DNA of 64,000 nucleotides from Brucella pseudintermedia (GTDB taxonomy: Bacteria; Pseudomonadota; Alphaproteobacteria; Rhizobiales; Rhizobiaceae): NCBI RefSeq assembly GCF_042697365.1, contig NZ_CP137605.1. One strand, given 5' to 3'. The notes beneath the pieces are model-generated. The model did no database searches. It was not told the DNA's origin and saw only the letters and a list, made by a program, of their open reading frames with translations. The position numbers were made by a program, and so were the translations under genes. Shown piece by piece: positions 53,560-60,637 of this stretch (positions are counted from its first letter, which is position 1; each line of letters opens with the position of its first letter).

Positions 53560-53650
53560 AAAAAAACCCCTACGCGGGGGCGTAGGGGTAATAGGTGCAC
53601 TGATTGATGGAGGAAGCTACCGAGGGGAGCGCTTCCATGAAAACAAATGA
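53560..53650 (-). ncRNA. Candidate trans-acting small RNA with anti-Shine-Dalgarno loop
   Basis: In the 867-bp gene-free gap 53178-54044 the minus strand shows a compact RNA gene. A 6-bp hairpin, GGAAGC/GCTTCC (plus 53631-53636 and 53612-53617), exposes CTCCCCT in its loop, and CTTCCTCC follows. A perfect 9-bp terminator stem (plus 53567-53575 with 53580-53588) then ends in seven Ts (plus 53560-53566). CU-rich loops of this type pair with ribosome-binding sites in several alphaproteobacterial small RNAs. The 5' end is inferred from the promoter; the rest of the gap (53690-54044) may be untranslated 3' sequence of the receiver gene. Confidence 0.6.
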
Positions 53651-53653
53651 TCC

Positions 53654-53683
53654 AAATAGCATTTGAGACTGAACGGGGTCCAA
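53654..53683 (-). promoter_or_regulatory. Promoter candidate of the small RNA at 53.6 kb
   Basis: On the minus strand TTGGAC (plus 53678-53683) is followed after 18 nt by CTATTT (plus 53654-53659), a pattern acceptable for the alphaproteobacterial housekeeping sigma factor. Confidence 0.45.
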
Positions 53684-54044
53684 ACTTGTTCGTGCTATCA
53701 ATGTGAATAGAAAGCACCTTCTGCATCTGCAAATCAATCGCAACAATTAGATGGAGAAAAATTGGGAGCCCTAATTTTGCGCCTGACACGGTCGGGCAGC
53801 AAGAAACCCCGGTGCTGTTGCCGCGCCGGGGCTGTGCGCGGGTGGGGCCACTCTTACCACCGGCTTGCACCGAAGCAGTTTAATAAAAGGCTGGAAGGCA
53901 CGAAATCCCATGGTTGAGGGAGAGCATTTTGGGTCGCATTCGGCTCGGAAGATCGTGAAAATTCCTGGGGAACTCATCCGGAGCGTGAAGCGCTTTTCGC
54001 AGCAGATGCGGGAAACACCGCATAATTCCATATCCGGAAAGCCA

Positions 54045-54545
54045 TTAATGTTCCGTGGCGGGACGCAGGAACAATGCTTCCGCTATTGTCGAGAGATCCT
54101 TGTGGCGGGCGCTCAGTACGAATCCCGCAAAGCGCTGACTGTCGAGTCTGGGATTTTCCGGCAGGGCGAATATAAAGGGTATGGCATCCTGTTCCAGTTG
54201 CGCGATGAGCGGGAGGACCGCGTCCGGTTCCAGCGCGACATCCATGACAACGGCATCTACTGCCCCGCTTTCCAGATAGTTCAGCGCCTGATTGGCGGTG
54301 CTGACCGGACCAAGCACGGTAGCTCCGGCATTCGTCAGTCTGGTTTCTGCTTCTTCCGATAGCAGAAACCCGTCTTCAAAAACCAGAATGCGCTTTCCCG
54401 AGAATAGACGCATAATATCATCATTTGACTTATTCATTACAAACAGTTGGCCATGTCCGAGACCAAATGACAAGATGCCCCGTGCTGAATCCACATCACG
54501 AGCCACAACACGATAGCGTGGGAAACTGTGCCTGAATAACCCCAT
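54045..54545 (-). CDS. Single-domain response regulator, degenerate receiver
   Basis: The 166-residue protein is a stand-alone receiver with no output domain. The acidic pair (Glu57-Asp58) and a phosphoacceptor Asp102 (VVMDVALEP) are present. The usual Thr/Ser and Lys positions are altered: the FxxT/K region reads FIFALPE, and no clear active-site Lys follows. Its ATG directly abuts the stop of the EcfG-family sigma gene, with GAGGGAG about 8 nt upstream, so the two are translationally linked. Single-domain receivers often tune alphaproteobacterial stress signalling, so it probably modulates that pathway. Confidence 0.8.
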   Translation of the reverse strand: MGLFRHSFPRYRVVARDVDSARGILSFGLGHGQLFVMNKSNDDIMRLFSGKRILVFEDGFLLSEEAETRLTNAGATVLGPVSTANQALNYLESGAVDAVVMDVALEPDAVLPLIAQLEQDAIPFIFALPENPRLDSQRFAGFVLSARHKDLSTIAEALFLRPATEH

Positions 54546-55061
54546 CTAGGCTCCCTCGATAATATCGTGCAGTTTGTGACGAGCGCGATGCAGGCGGCTT
54601 TTCACCGTGCCTATCGAGCAATCGCAAAGCTCTGCGGTGCGCTCATAGCTTTTCCCTTCCAGCACCACCATCGCCAATACCCGGCGATATTTGTGAGGCA
54701 GGGTCGCCATGGCCGTCTGCACATCATGGGCTTCAAGGGTCAGTTCCTGCGAGGCTTCGACCGAGGCTATGGGAGAGACGCATTCAACGGCGCCCGGCGC
54801 TTCACGTTTCTGAATGCGAATCCGGGTGCAGAATGTGTTCCGCATGATCGTAAAAAGCCAAGATTTGAGCGGGGAATAAGGTGTGTATTTTTCCCGGTTG
54901 GCCAGCGCTTTCACCAAGGTCTCCTGAACGAGATCCTCAGCATCCTCCTTCTGGCTGTAGAATGTGCGGGAAAAAGCGCGAAGAGCCGGTATCATCTCAA
55001 CGAGCTGGTCCGGCTCAAGCATGTAGTCGGGCATATAGTCGGAATCCGGGGTGAACGACAT
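54546..55061 (-). CDS. EcfG-family (general stress) ECF sigma factor
   Basis: The 171-residue sigma factor has region 2 (about 22-85; FYSQKEDAEDLVQETLVKAL then SWLFTIMRNTF) and region 4 (about 112-168; LPHKYRRVLAMVVLEGKSYE, CSIGTVKSRLHRARHKL). The KREAPG...ECVS linker matches EcfG proteins. EcfG sigmas are held by NepR and released by phosphorylated PhyR; neither gene is visible here, so this looks like a paralogue controlled from elsewhere. The start at 55061 follows GGAAAGG. Just upstream are the KGG-repeat gene and an EcfG-type promoter (55383-55409), suggesting positive autoregulation. Confidence 0.88.
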   Translation of the reverse strand: MSFTPDSDYMPDYMLEPDQLVEMIPALRAFSRTFYSQKEDAEDLVQETLVKALANREKYTPYSPLKSWLFTIMRNTFCTRIRIQKREAPGAVECVSPIASVEASQELTLEAHDVQTAMATLPHKYRRVLAMVVLEGKSYERTAELCDCSIGTVKSRLHRARHKLHDIIEGA

Positions 55062-55129
55062 TGCTGCGGCCTTTCCGAATCGAGATCCGGTTCGAGGATG
55101 GGGCGGCACGAGGCCGCCCCTTTGACAAG

Positions 55130-55315
55130 TTACGAATTCTTGTGGCTCTGCTGGCCAGCCTTCACATGCTGTTCGTGGGTGCCACCACGCGAGGATGACT
55201 GCTGCTTGGCGCCGCCGCCTCCACCGCTTGCCTGCTTGCCGTCGTTCTTGTGGCTCTGCTGGCCGGCCTTCACGTGCTGTTCGTGTGTGCCACCTTGCGT
55301 ATGATTCTGTGCCAT
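55130..55315 (-). CDS. KGG-type tandem-repeat stress protein
   Basis: The 61-residue hydrophilic protein contains two near-identical 16-residue units, GGTHEQHVKAGQQSHK, at about 8-23 and 44-59, separated by a Gly/Ser-rich linker. This is the con-10/KGG class of desiccation and stress-induced proteins. It begins with MAQNHTQ, and GGAAAGAG precedes the ATG. It is the first gene after an EcfG-like promoter and precedes the sigma gene by 68 bp that include a GC hairpin, which could make the small protein's message more abundant than the sigma message. Confidence 0.8.
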   Translation of the reverse strand: MAQNHTQGGTHEQHVKAGQQSHKNDGKQASGGGGGAKQQSSSRGGTHEQHVKAGQQSHKNS

Positions 55316-55382
55316 TCTCTTTCCTTTCAGTGGTTCCAGACCAATGATTTCGGGAGTGGAATTTGTCGCGCGTGACATAAGC

Positions 55383-55409
55383 CCAACCCTGGGAACCGAG
55401 GGATGTTCC
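55383..55409 (-). promoter_or_regulatory. EcfG-type promoter of the KGG/sigma/receiver operon
   Basis: On the minus strand GGAAC (plus 55405-55409), 16 nt, GGTTGG (plus 55383-55388). It lies about 70 bp before the KGG-repeat gene and matches three other exact copies in this region. Confidence 0.72.
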
Positions 55410-55431
55410 AAGAAAAAACCTGTAACAAACT

Positions 55432-56061
55432 TCACGTTTGGGCGGCGCGTCCGAACTCCGCAAGCTGGGCGAGGTCTTTCAGGAACATTGTCCGTTCGCG
55501 GTCAAAGCCGCTTCTGCCGCGCAAACGCAGCAGATAGGAGGGATGGATGGTCACAAGGACATGACGGTTTTCGTGCTGCATGGGATGGCCGCGCGCGGCG
55601 GCTATTTTCACCGGTCTGCCAAAAACGGCGCGTGCGGCCACCGCACCCAGAGCCACGATAATATGCGGCGACACAAGTTCGATTTCCTGTTCGAGCCACC
55701 AGCGACAGGCTTCTATGTGGCTGGTCGAGGGGCGCTGGTGCAGACGTCTTTTGCCGCGCTGGATATGGCGAAAATGTTTGACCGCATTGGTGATATAGCA
55801 CCGCTCGCGCTTGATGCCGACTTCAGCGAGACAGGCATCGAAAACCTGACCCGCGGGACCGATCAACGGTCGCCCCCCGATATCCTCCTTGTCGCCCGGC
55901 TGTTCGGCCACGAAGAAAATTCGCGCTCCGACGGGGCCTTCGCCAAAAACCGTCTGCGTCGCATCCTTGTAGAGCTCGCAACGCCGACAAGTCCGCGCTT
56001 CTGCGCAGACTTGCTCAAGATCAGGCGAACGGTATGACGTTGCCGGGGCCGGGATTGTCAT
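55432..56061 (-). CDS. UdgX-type uracil-DNA glycosylase
   Basis: The 209-residue protein belongs to the family 4/5-related glycosylases and matches the UdgX subgroup. Motif A is AEQPGDKED (52-60), the R-loop insertion is GKRRLHQRP (103-111) with His108 where UdgX forms its covalent bond to the abasic sugar, and the terminal motif is HPSYLLR (173-179). Cys25, Cys28 and Cys119 are candidate Fe-S ligands. UdgX removes uracil and stays covalently attached to DNA. It is last in a four-gene operon behind an EcfG-type promoter, so it is probably a stress-induced repair enzyme. Confidence 0.87.
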   Translation of the reverse strand: MTIPAPATSYRSPDLEQVCAEARTCRRCELYKDATQTVFGEGPVGARIFFVAEQPGDKEDIGGRPLIGPAGQVFDACLAEVGIKRERCYITNAVKHFRHIQRGKRRLHQRPSTSHIEACRWWLEQEIELVSPHIIVALGAVAARAVFGRPVKIAAARGHPMQHENRHVLVTIHPSYLLRLRGRSGFDRERTMFLKDLAQLAEFGRAAQT

Positions 56062-56285
56062 TGCCGCCCCGTGGCGGAAGGCGGCGGCTGCGATTCCGTG
56101 GACGCCGGCGGTTTGCTGTTGTCATCCATGAAACCGCGGCCCGGACGCATCTTTCCGTAAAATTCCACCGCGCCCCAGACAATCATTGCCAGCAACAGGC
56201 TTGAAAGGAGGATCGTCAGGATACGCCGCCCGTTCAAACCCTGACGGGCCCTGCGCGGATCAACCTCTTTCATCGGTCGATCCAC
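56058..56285 (-). CDS. Small single-helix membrane protein
   Basis: This 75-residue protein has a basic N-terminus, one hydrophobic helix (ILTILLSSLLLAMIVWGAV, about 22-40) and a Pro/Ser-rich tail. No family is recognised. It starts immediately after the YflT-like gene and overlaps the UdgX gene by four bases, so it is part of the same stress operon. Confidence 0.7.
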   Translation of the reverse strand: MDRPMKEVDPRRARQGLNGRRILTILLSSLLLAMIVWGAVEFYGKMRPGRGFMDDNSKPPASTESQPPPSATGRQ

Positions 56286-56891
56286 CTAGCCCCAGCGCTG
56301 GCGTTCGCGTTCGATCTCATCAGCCGTGTAGGGCGCGGCCGACGCATTGAAGCTCTCCCAGCCTTCCTCCAGATAGGCGTCGCGTCTCTGGCCTATATCG
56401 ACGCGGCCCCAATCGTCCAGAATGGCTTCGACTTTCCCGCGCTGGGTTTCGTCGCAGCGAACCGCGACCAGAGCGCTGCCCCGGCGAACGGCCTCGCTGT
56501 AGGCCTGCGCTTCTTCTTCGGGCACGCCGGTATCAACGAGAGCCCCAACGATCCCGCCCGTAACGCCGCCAGCCGTCGCGCCGCCAACCAGTCCGACCAG
56601 CGTCGCGGTGAGCCAGCCACCCGCCACGACAGGGCCGACGCCCGGGATGGAAAGGAGGCCCAGCCCCGTCAGCAGTCCGGCACCGCCGCCCGCGACCGCG
56701 CCGAGACCGGCACCGGTTTCCGCGCCCGTGACGGCGCCATCATCGCCTTTTAGCGCATCGCCAGCATATCGACCGTCCGTATTATTCGAAATCAGGCTGA
56801 TATTGTCGGAAGAAATTCCTGCTTCCTCAAGCGCACGGACAGCATCGGCTGCATCATCATAGTTGTCGAACAGACCTGTGATATAAGCCAT
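56286..56891 (-). CDS. YflT/17M-like general stress protein with glycine zipper
   Basis: The 201-residue protein has an N-terminal general-stress-protein domain (PF11181-like; GLFDNYDDAADAVRALEEAG). A long Gly/Ala-rich hydrophobic middle (about 60-125) can form a membrane hairpin, and a second small alpha/beta domain follows (SALVAVRCDE). The start at 56891 has GGAG at 6 nt; an ATG two codons earlier would overlap the ribosome-binding site. Its molecular role is unknown. It is second in the operon ending with udgX. Confidence 0.8.
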   Translation of the reverse strand: MAYITGLFDNYDDAADAVRALEEAGISSDNISLISNNTDGRYAGDALKGDDGAVTGAETGAGLGAVAGGGAGLLTGLGLLSIPGVGPVVAGGWLTATLVGLVGGATAGGVTGGIVGALVDTGVPEEEAQAYSEAVRRGSALVAVRCDETQRGKVEAILDDWGRVDIGQRRDAYLEEGWESFNASAAPYTADEIERERQRWG

Positions 56892-56929
56892 TTTCATCTC
56901 CTTTAAATCGTGTGCCGGTTACAGCCGGG

Positions 56930-57247
56930 TCACTGCGTGGTGATGTTTCCCTGGAAATCGAAAAGAACCTTGACGGGCTGGCCGTTGCGCGCCGCATCGG
57001 CGCGCCAGACGCCGTCCTCGCCGAGCTGAAGGTGCATGATGTTGGTGTAGCCTTCTTCGGTCAGCCGTTCCTTCACCTGATCTTCGGTAAAGCTGTTCTG
57101 CCCCGGCACGGGCGCCTTGGGGTTTTTCTCTCCGGGCGTCGTCACAGCGGGCGTTTGCGGCTCTCCGGAAGGGGCGGTCTGGGCAAATGCTGCCGGCGTG
57201 ACCAGCAGGAAAACCGCGCCTGCGAGATATCGAATAGACTGTTTCAT
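56930..57247 (-). CDS. Secreted PepSY-like small protein
   Basis: This 105-residue exported protein has a signal peptide (YLAGAVFLLVTPAAFA) and a Pro-rich spacer. A PepSY-like C-terminal domain (about 52-105) contains TEDQVKERLTEEGYTNI and GVWRADAARNGQPVKVLFDFQG. Such domains are found in periplasmic inhibitors and stress proteins. It heads an operon directly after an EcfG-type promoter. Confidence 0.78.
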   Translation of the reverse strand: MKQSIRYLAGAVFLLVTPAAFAQTAPSGEPQTPAVTTPGEKNPKAPVPGQNSFTEDQVKERLTEEGYTNIMHLQLGEDGVWRADAARNGQPVKVLFDFQGNITTQ

Positions 57248-57277
57248 TGTTGGCTCCCTTGTTTCTGAGGGACCGTC

Positions 57278-57304
57278 CCAACCAATGAGGCCAATGAATG
57301 TTCC
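57278..57304 (-). promoter_or_regulatory. EcfG-type promoter of the PepSY/YflT/udgX operon
   Basis: On the minus strand GGAAC (plus 57300-57304), 16 nt, GGTTGG (plus 57278-57283). A second GGAAC (plus 57313-57317), with CATT at 16 nt, lies just upstream as a tandem, weaker copy; the two share GGGAACATTC. Confidence 0.75.
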
Positions 57305-57326
57305 CTGGGAATGTTCCCTTGGAATC

Positions 57327-58055
57327 TCAACGGGCGCCGAGAACCATTTCCCTGATCCAGCGGGTCAGGAGCTGGTTGTAGGTCTTTTGATGGCGCTCCT
57401 CGGTGAGCGCATGATCGGCGCCGTCCAGCATGCGAACGGTCAGCGAGCGGGCATTGATGAAGGCCGTTTGATAGCTCGCCACTGTCGGATGGGGGACAAT
57501 GACGTCGTGCTCGGACTCGACCAGCAGCACATCGCCGCGAAATTCACGCGCCTGCCGCAAGGCCCGGTTGTCGTCGTAACTTATCAGTGCCGAGCGATAG
57601 GACTGCAGGTCTCGGCGATCGAGCCTTGCCTTGGGAACCTGCCAAAGCTCGTCACGATAGAGGGCGGGGGCTCTCAGCGCCAGCCAGCGGACGGGACGAA
57701 ACTCGGTCAGCAATGTTGCGAGATATCCGCCGTAACTGCTGCCGATGACGACAATCGAGTCGTCCTCGACCATTTTGAGGCTGGCCAGGCTGTCATAGGC
57801 CGCGATTGCGTCGTCAAGGTTTTCGCCGCGCGTTACGGTCTTGTTGCTGGAGAGCAAATCCCCGTGACCGCGCATATCGAAGGTGAGGCAGACGCAGCCG
57901 AGCGCGGATATTGCATTCGCTCTCTCGATATCGCGTTTCTGACTGCCGGCCCAGCCATGAAGAAAGAGGACGCCGGGAATGGTGGTGTCTGGAGAGATTA
58001 CAGTCGCGGCCAGTTCATACTGGTCGACACTGACGGCTGTGTCATTACGGATCAT
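57327..58055 (-). CDS. Alpha/beta hydrolase
   Basis: The 242-residue serine hydrolase has an oxyanion segment (LFLHGWAGS), nucleophile elbow GSSYGG with Ser in the G-x-S-x-G pattern, an acid in ESEHDVIVP and a catalytic His in DGADHAL. The substrate is unknown. The start at 58055 overlaps the end of the DUF3182 gene by 11 bases; a start at 58079 is possible. The pairing with DUF3182 looks like a conserved two-gene unit inside the stress island. Confidence 0.85.
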   Translation of the reverse strand: MIRNDTAVSVDQYELAATVISPDTTIPGVLFLHGWAGSQKRDIERANAISALGCVCLTFDMRGHGDLLSSNKTVTRGENLDDAIAAYDSLASLKMVEDDSIVVIGSSYGGYLATLLTEFRPVRWLALRAPALYRDELWQVPKARLDRRDLQSYRSALISYDDNRALRQAREFRGDVLLVESEHDVIVPHPTVASYQTAFINARSLTVRMLDGADHALTEERHQKTYNQLLTRWIREMVLGAR

Positions 58056-59124
58056 GATAGATTTTCTCGATTCTTGCATATTTGTGCAGGGGCTGCCCGC
58101 GGTCGTCCTCGCCGGAATAGACGATGAAGTCGTCTTCCCGGAATGTCGGCGCTTCATCGCGGCTTTCGTACAAAACGGCCTGCACGGCTGTAACGCTTTC
58201 GTCCTGCATCAGTTTTTCCATCGCCAGAAGTTCGGCGGGGGAAGCGCCGCCGACGCGCCACGATTGTTCGAGCACGCCGCAACGCACGCCGTTTTCGGTT
58301 ATCGGCCCGACAAGAACGTCGTAATTCCTGCGTGACGCAACGAGTCCAAGGTGCTCGCGCGCAGCCTCGTCGTAGCGCCGGGCATTCTCCACGACCTTGC
58401 CTGCGGTGGGCGATTGCAGAAGCTGGAGAAGCGCATCCCAGCCACCGCGCACCACCCGCAAGCGGCTTCCGGCATAAAATTCGTTGCCGGCCTTGTCCCG
58501 GGACGTATACTGGCGACCCAGATAGGTTGCGACATGGTTTTCAAGCTGGATCTGTCCGACGGAATAGGTGGTGGAATTTTCCACATCCTCTTCCAGAACC
58601 AGTCCTTTCGCGATATCGGCCTCTGAAACCGTGGCCAGAAAATCGTCGAGCGAGCGAGCGGTGTCGATGACGTTCTGGTCTTCGCCGCCGGAAGCGAAAG
58701 GGTTCTTGAAACGTACTTTATGCTTTTTGAGCAAGGTGGTAGCCGCATCAAGGGCGTGGCGGTGCGAGAAGACCGAGAAGCCAGCCAGAACACAATCCTG
58801 CAAACAGGCCGCGAAGTGTCCCGTCCATCCTTCCGGCAGGTTGTCATGGTCGTGCCAGTGCGGATGGGTAACGAGCTTGGTTGCCATGAAACCGCGATGA
58901 ACGATGCCACCATAGAAACGGTCCGCGGTCATCTCCGGGTTTCCGTCCTCGCGGGCGAGGGCAAAGGTCGGGATGAAAAACGTTTCGCCCTTTTCGTCAA
59001 AGCTCTGCCGGGTGGGAAGCAATCGCCGGTCTGTGAGGGCACAGAGGCGCGTGGCCAGCGCTTCCGCGCTGGCCACCGTATGGGGGCTGTCCGAAGACCG
59101 GCAGACAACGCGAATTTGCCGCAT
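58045..59124 (-). CDS. DUF3182 protein (ATP-grasp-like)
   Basis: This 359-residue protein is assigned to DUF3182 from its KLVTHPHWHD, KNPFASGGEDQNV and LVLEEDVENSTTYSVGQI segments. The last resembles ATP-grasp folds in which an acidic lid binds Mg-ATP. The function is not established. A start at 59124 is preferred because GGGAGG lies 6 nt upstream; 59154 and 59244 are in-frame alternatives. It overlaps the downstream hydrolase and follows a ferritin-like gene by 79 bp. Confidence 0.72.
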   Translation of the reverse strand: MRQIRVVCRSSDSPHTVASAEALATRLCALTDRRLLPTRQSFDEKGETFFIPTFALAREDGNPEMTADRFYGGIVHRGFMATKLVTHPHWHDHDNLPEGWTGHFAACLQDCVLAGFSVFSHRHALDAATTLLKKHKVRFKNPFASGGEDQNVIDTARSLDDFLATVSEADIAKGLVLEEDVENSTTYSVGQIQLENHVATYLGRQYTSRDKAGNEFYAGSRLRVVRGGWDALLQLLQSPTAGKVVENARRYDEAAREHLGLVASRRNYDVLVGPITENGVRCGVLEQSWRVGGASPAELLAMEKLMQDESVTAVQAVLYESRDEAPTFREDDFIVYSGEDDRGQPLHKYARIEKIYHDP

Positions 59125-59203
59125 GGTATCCTCCCGCAAAAGGGCGCTTTCCATGTCGTCACCTCGCTGTCGATCCGGGCTATCGGTCCTCGCGGGGCTG
59201 CTA

Positions 59204-59707
59204 TCAGGCCGCTTCCGCACGAAGATTGGCGGAGGATTCGGCAAGTTTGGTGAGGTCCTTGTCCGTCTGGCCTTCTTCCTGCAGGGTCTGGTCGAGGATT
59301 TTCGCCACGTCCTTGTATCCGAGGGTTTCGGCCCAGCGTTTCAATGTGCCGTAACGCGTAATTTCGTAGTGTTCCACGGCCTGCGCAGCGGAAATCAGAC
59401 CGGCGTCCAGCGCCGGGCTGTTGGAAAATTCTTCGATGATTTCCTCCCCTTCGGCGATGATGCCTTCAATGGCATCGCAGGTCTTGCCCTGTGCACGCTT
59501 GCCGAGAATCTCGAAGCATTGCTGCAGGCGTTCCACATGACCTTCGGTCTGCTCGCGGTGTTTTTCGAATGCGTTCTTCAGCTTTTCATCGGCTGCTGCA
59601 CGGGACATTTTCGGAAGCGTTTTCAGTATCTTGCGCTCCGCATAGTAAATGTCCTTGAGGGTATCGTAGAAAAGGTCTTCGAGATTGCGTTGCTTGGTGC
59701 TGGCCAT
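59204..59707 (-). CDS. Ferritin-like DUF892 (YciE/YciF) stress protein
   Basis: The 167-residue helical protein is of the YciF/DUF892 family (NLEDLFYDTLKDIYYAERKIL start; HREQTEGHVERLQQCFE; AAQAVEHYEITRYGTL; EEGQTDKDL). It carries the ferritin-like Glu/His ligands for a di-iron centre. Homologues are induced by osmotic and oxidative stress. GGAGGAG precedes the ATG. Confidence 0.88.
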   Translation of the reverse strand: MASTKQRNLEDLFYDTLKDIYYAERKILKTLPKMSRAAADEKLKNAFEKHREQTEGHVERLQQCFEILGKRAQGKTCDAIEGIIAEGEEIIEEFSNSPALDAGLISAAQAVEHYEITRYGTLKRWAETLGYKDVAKILDQTLQEEGQTDKDLTKLAESSANLRAEAA

Positions 59708-59829
59708 TTCTGGCTCCTCCTATGGTTCCGAAACTGTCCTGGTCGTGCGGCTGAAAATCCGACGACGGCACACCTAACTTCCCAGCAATCGTTTTGTTTC
59801 GCGCGGCAGACAAAAATCAAAACGTGCAA

Positions 59830-59970
59830 TCAGGGCTGCGTGGGAGAACTGGCCGGCGGGGTGGGGCTTTCGGGGGAGACATCTCCCTTGTCCGAAGTGA
59901 TGAACAGGCTTGCGAGCCCGAGCAGCGCCACGGCAAACATCAGGACGGCAAGCCATTTCAGAGTGATCAT
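59830..59970 (-). CDS. 46-residue single-helix membrane protein
   Basis: A short frame encodes one strong transmembrane helix (WLAVLMFAVALLGLASLFI, about 6-24) and a Pro/Ser-rich tail (SPESPTPPASSPTQP). GGGAAAG lies before the ATG. It sits 21 bp after the DUF3008 gene in the same direction. Helix-plus-proline-tail proteins recur in this island (see 56058 and 62569). Confidence 0.55.
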   Translation of the reverse strand: MITLKWLAVLMFAVALLGLASLFITSDKGDVSPESPTPPASSPTQP

Positions 59971-59991
59971 CGTTCTTTCCCGTTTGCGGTG

Positions 59992-60180
59992 TCAGGATTT
60001 GGATTTGTGCTCGGGTTTTCCTTTCTGCTTGGTGGAAGCCATCTTCTCCAGTTCCTTTTCACTCATGGATTTGGCCATTTCCTTGGACGCTCCCCGCAGT
60101 TCGCTTTTGGCCTTGTCTCCGCGCTTGGCGGCCAAGGCTGCCCCGGCAGCCTGTTGCTGTGCTTTGGATTTTGCAGGCAT
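59992..60180 (-). CDS. DUF3008 small basic stress-associated protein
   Basis: The 62-residue Lys/Ala/Ser-rich protein starts MPAKSKAQQQAAGAALAAKR and includes KGKPEHKS, matching DUF3008. The function is unknown. AGGAGG 5 nt before the ATG at 60180 is excellent. It follows the 95-residue disordered protein gene almost directly. Confidence 0.82.
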   Translation of the reverse strand: MPAKSKAQQQAAGAALAAKRGDKAKSELRGASKEMAKSMSEKELEKMASTKQKGKPEHKSKS

Positions 60181-60182
60181 CT

Positions 60183-60470
60183 TCACCTCCTGTGATGGGT
60201 GGCTTCGGTTGGGTTACGGCTTTCCTGCCGCAGCTCGCGTGCGCTGGGGTTGGCCAGATCGTTCGGGCGCTCGCCGTTGGGGCTGTCGAAATCGAAATCC
60301 CTCTGCGGGTCGTCCGGTTGCGGCTGGCGCGGGTTGCCCGGTGCATTCGACTGCTCATGGGTCGGCCGCGCCTGATGGTCGCGCGGTTCGCGCTCGGACG
60401 GTTCGCCCGCTCCGACGCGATCCTTGTCGAAAAAAGGGCGTCTGATGCTCGAGTAGGCATCGTAGAACAT
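60183..60470 (-). CDS. Disordered hydrophilic protein
   Basis: This frame of about 95 residues begins MFYDAYSSIRRPFFDKD and continues as an Arg/Asp/Pro/Gln-rich sequence predicted to be unstructured. No family is recognised. An in-frame ATG at 60494 is also possible. An exact EcfG-type promoter lies 40-70 bp upstream, which supports this being a real gene, and DUF3008 follows two bases after. Confidence 0.55.
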   Translation of the reverse strand: MFYDAYSSIRRPFFDKDRVGAGEPSEREPRDHQARPTHEQSNAPGNPRQPQPDDPQRDFDFDSPNGERPNDLANPSARELRQESRNPTEATHHRR

Positions 60471-60512
60471 TGCGGTTTCTCCGGTTGGATACATGATAGC
60501 TGAACGTGCCTC

Positions 60513-60539
60513 CCAACCGTCTGGCGGGTGCTTTGTTCC
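60513..60539 (-). promoter_or_regulatory. EcfG-type promoter (minus strand) at 60.5 kb
   Basis: On the minus strand GGAAC (plus 60535-60539), 16 nt, GGTTGG (plus 60513-60518). It could drive the disordered protein, DUF3008 and 46-residue genes and perhaps the DUF892, DUF3182 and hydrolase genes. Confidence 0.72.
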
Positions 60540-60583
60540 ATCAAAGGCAACGACGCCAGCCGATGCCGCAGACAGATGAACAG

Positions 60584-60608
60584 GGAACATGGGCAGCGGT
60601 CGGCAGTT
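60584..60608 (+). promoter_or_regulatory. EcfG-type promoter variant (plus strand) before the DUF3175 gene
   Basis: GGAAC (60584-60588), 16 nt, AGTT (60605-60608), placed 29 bp before the DUF3175 start. It matches three of four -10 positions of the EcfG consensus. Confidence 0.55.
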
Positions 60609-60637
60609 ATCGAACCTCCCAAGCGAGGAGTTTTGAT

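Noticed and set aside
53865..54362. 165-codon plus-strand frame opposite the receiver gene
   Set aside because: No ribosome-binding site or family, and the opposite strand encodes a receiver coupled to the sigma gene.
55064..55129. GC hairpin between the KGG and sigma genes as a full terminator
   Set aside because: On the minus strand no T-run follows the stem, so read-through into the sigma gene is likely.
59707..59829. GGAAC at 59725 on the minus strand as an EcfG promoter for the ferritin-like gene
   Set aside because: It is too close to the start codon: the matching -10 would fall at the ATG and has no GTT.
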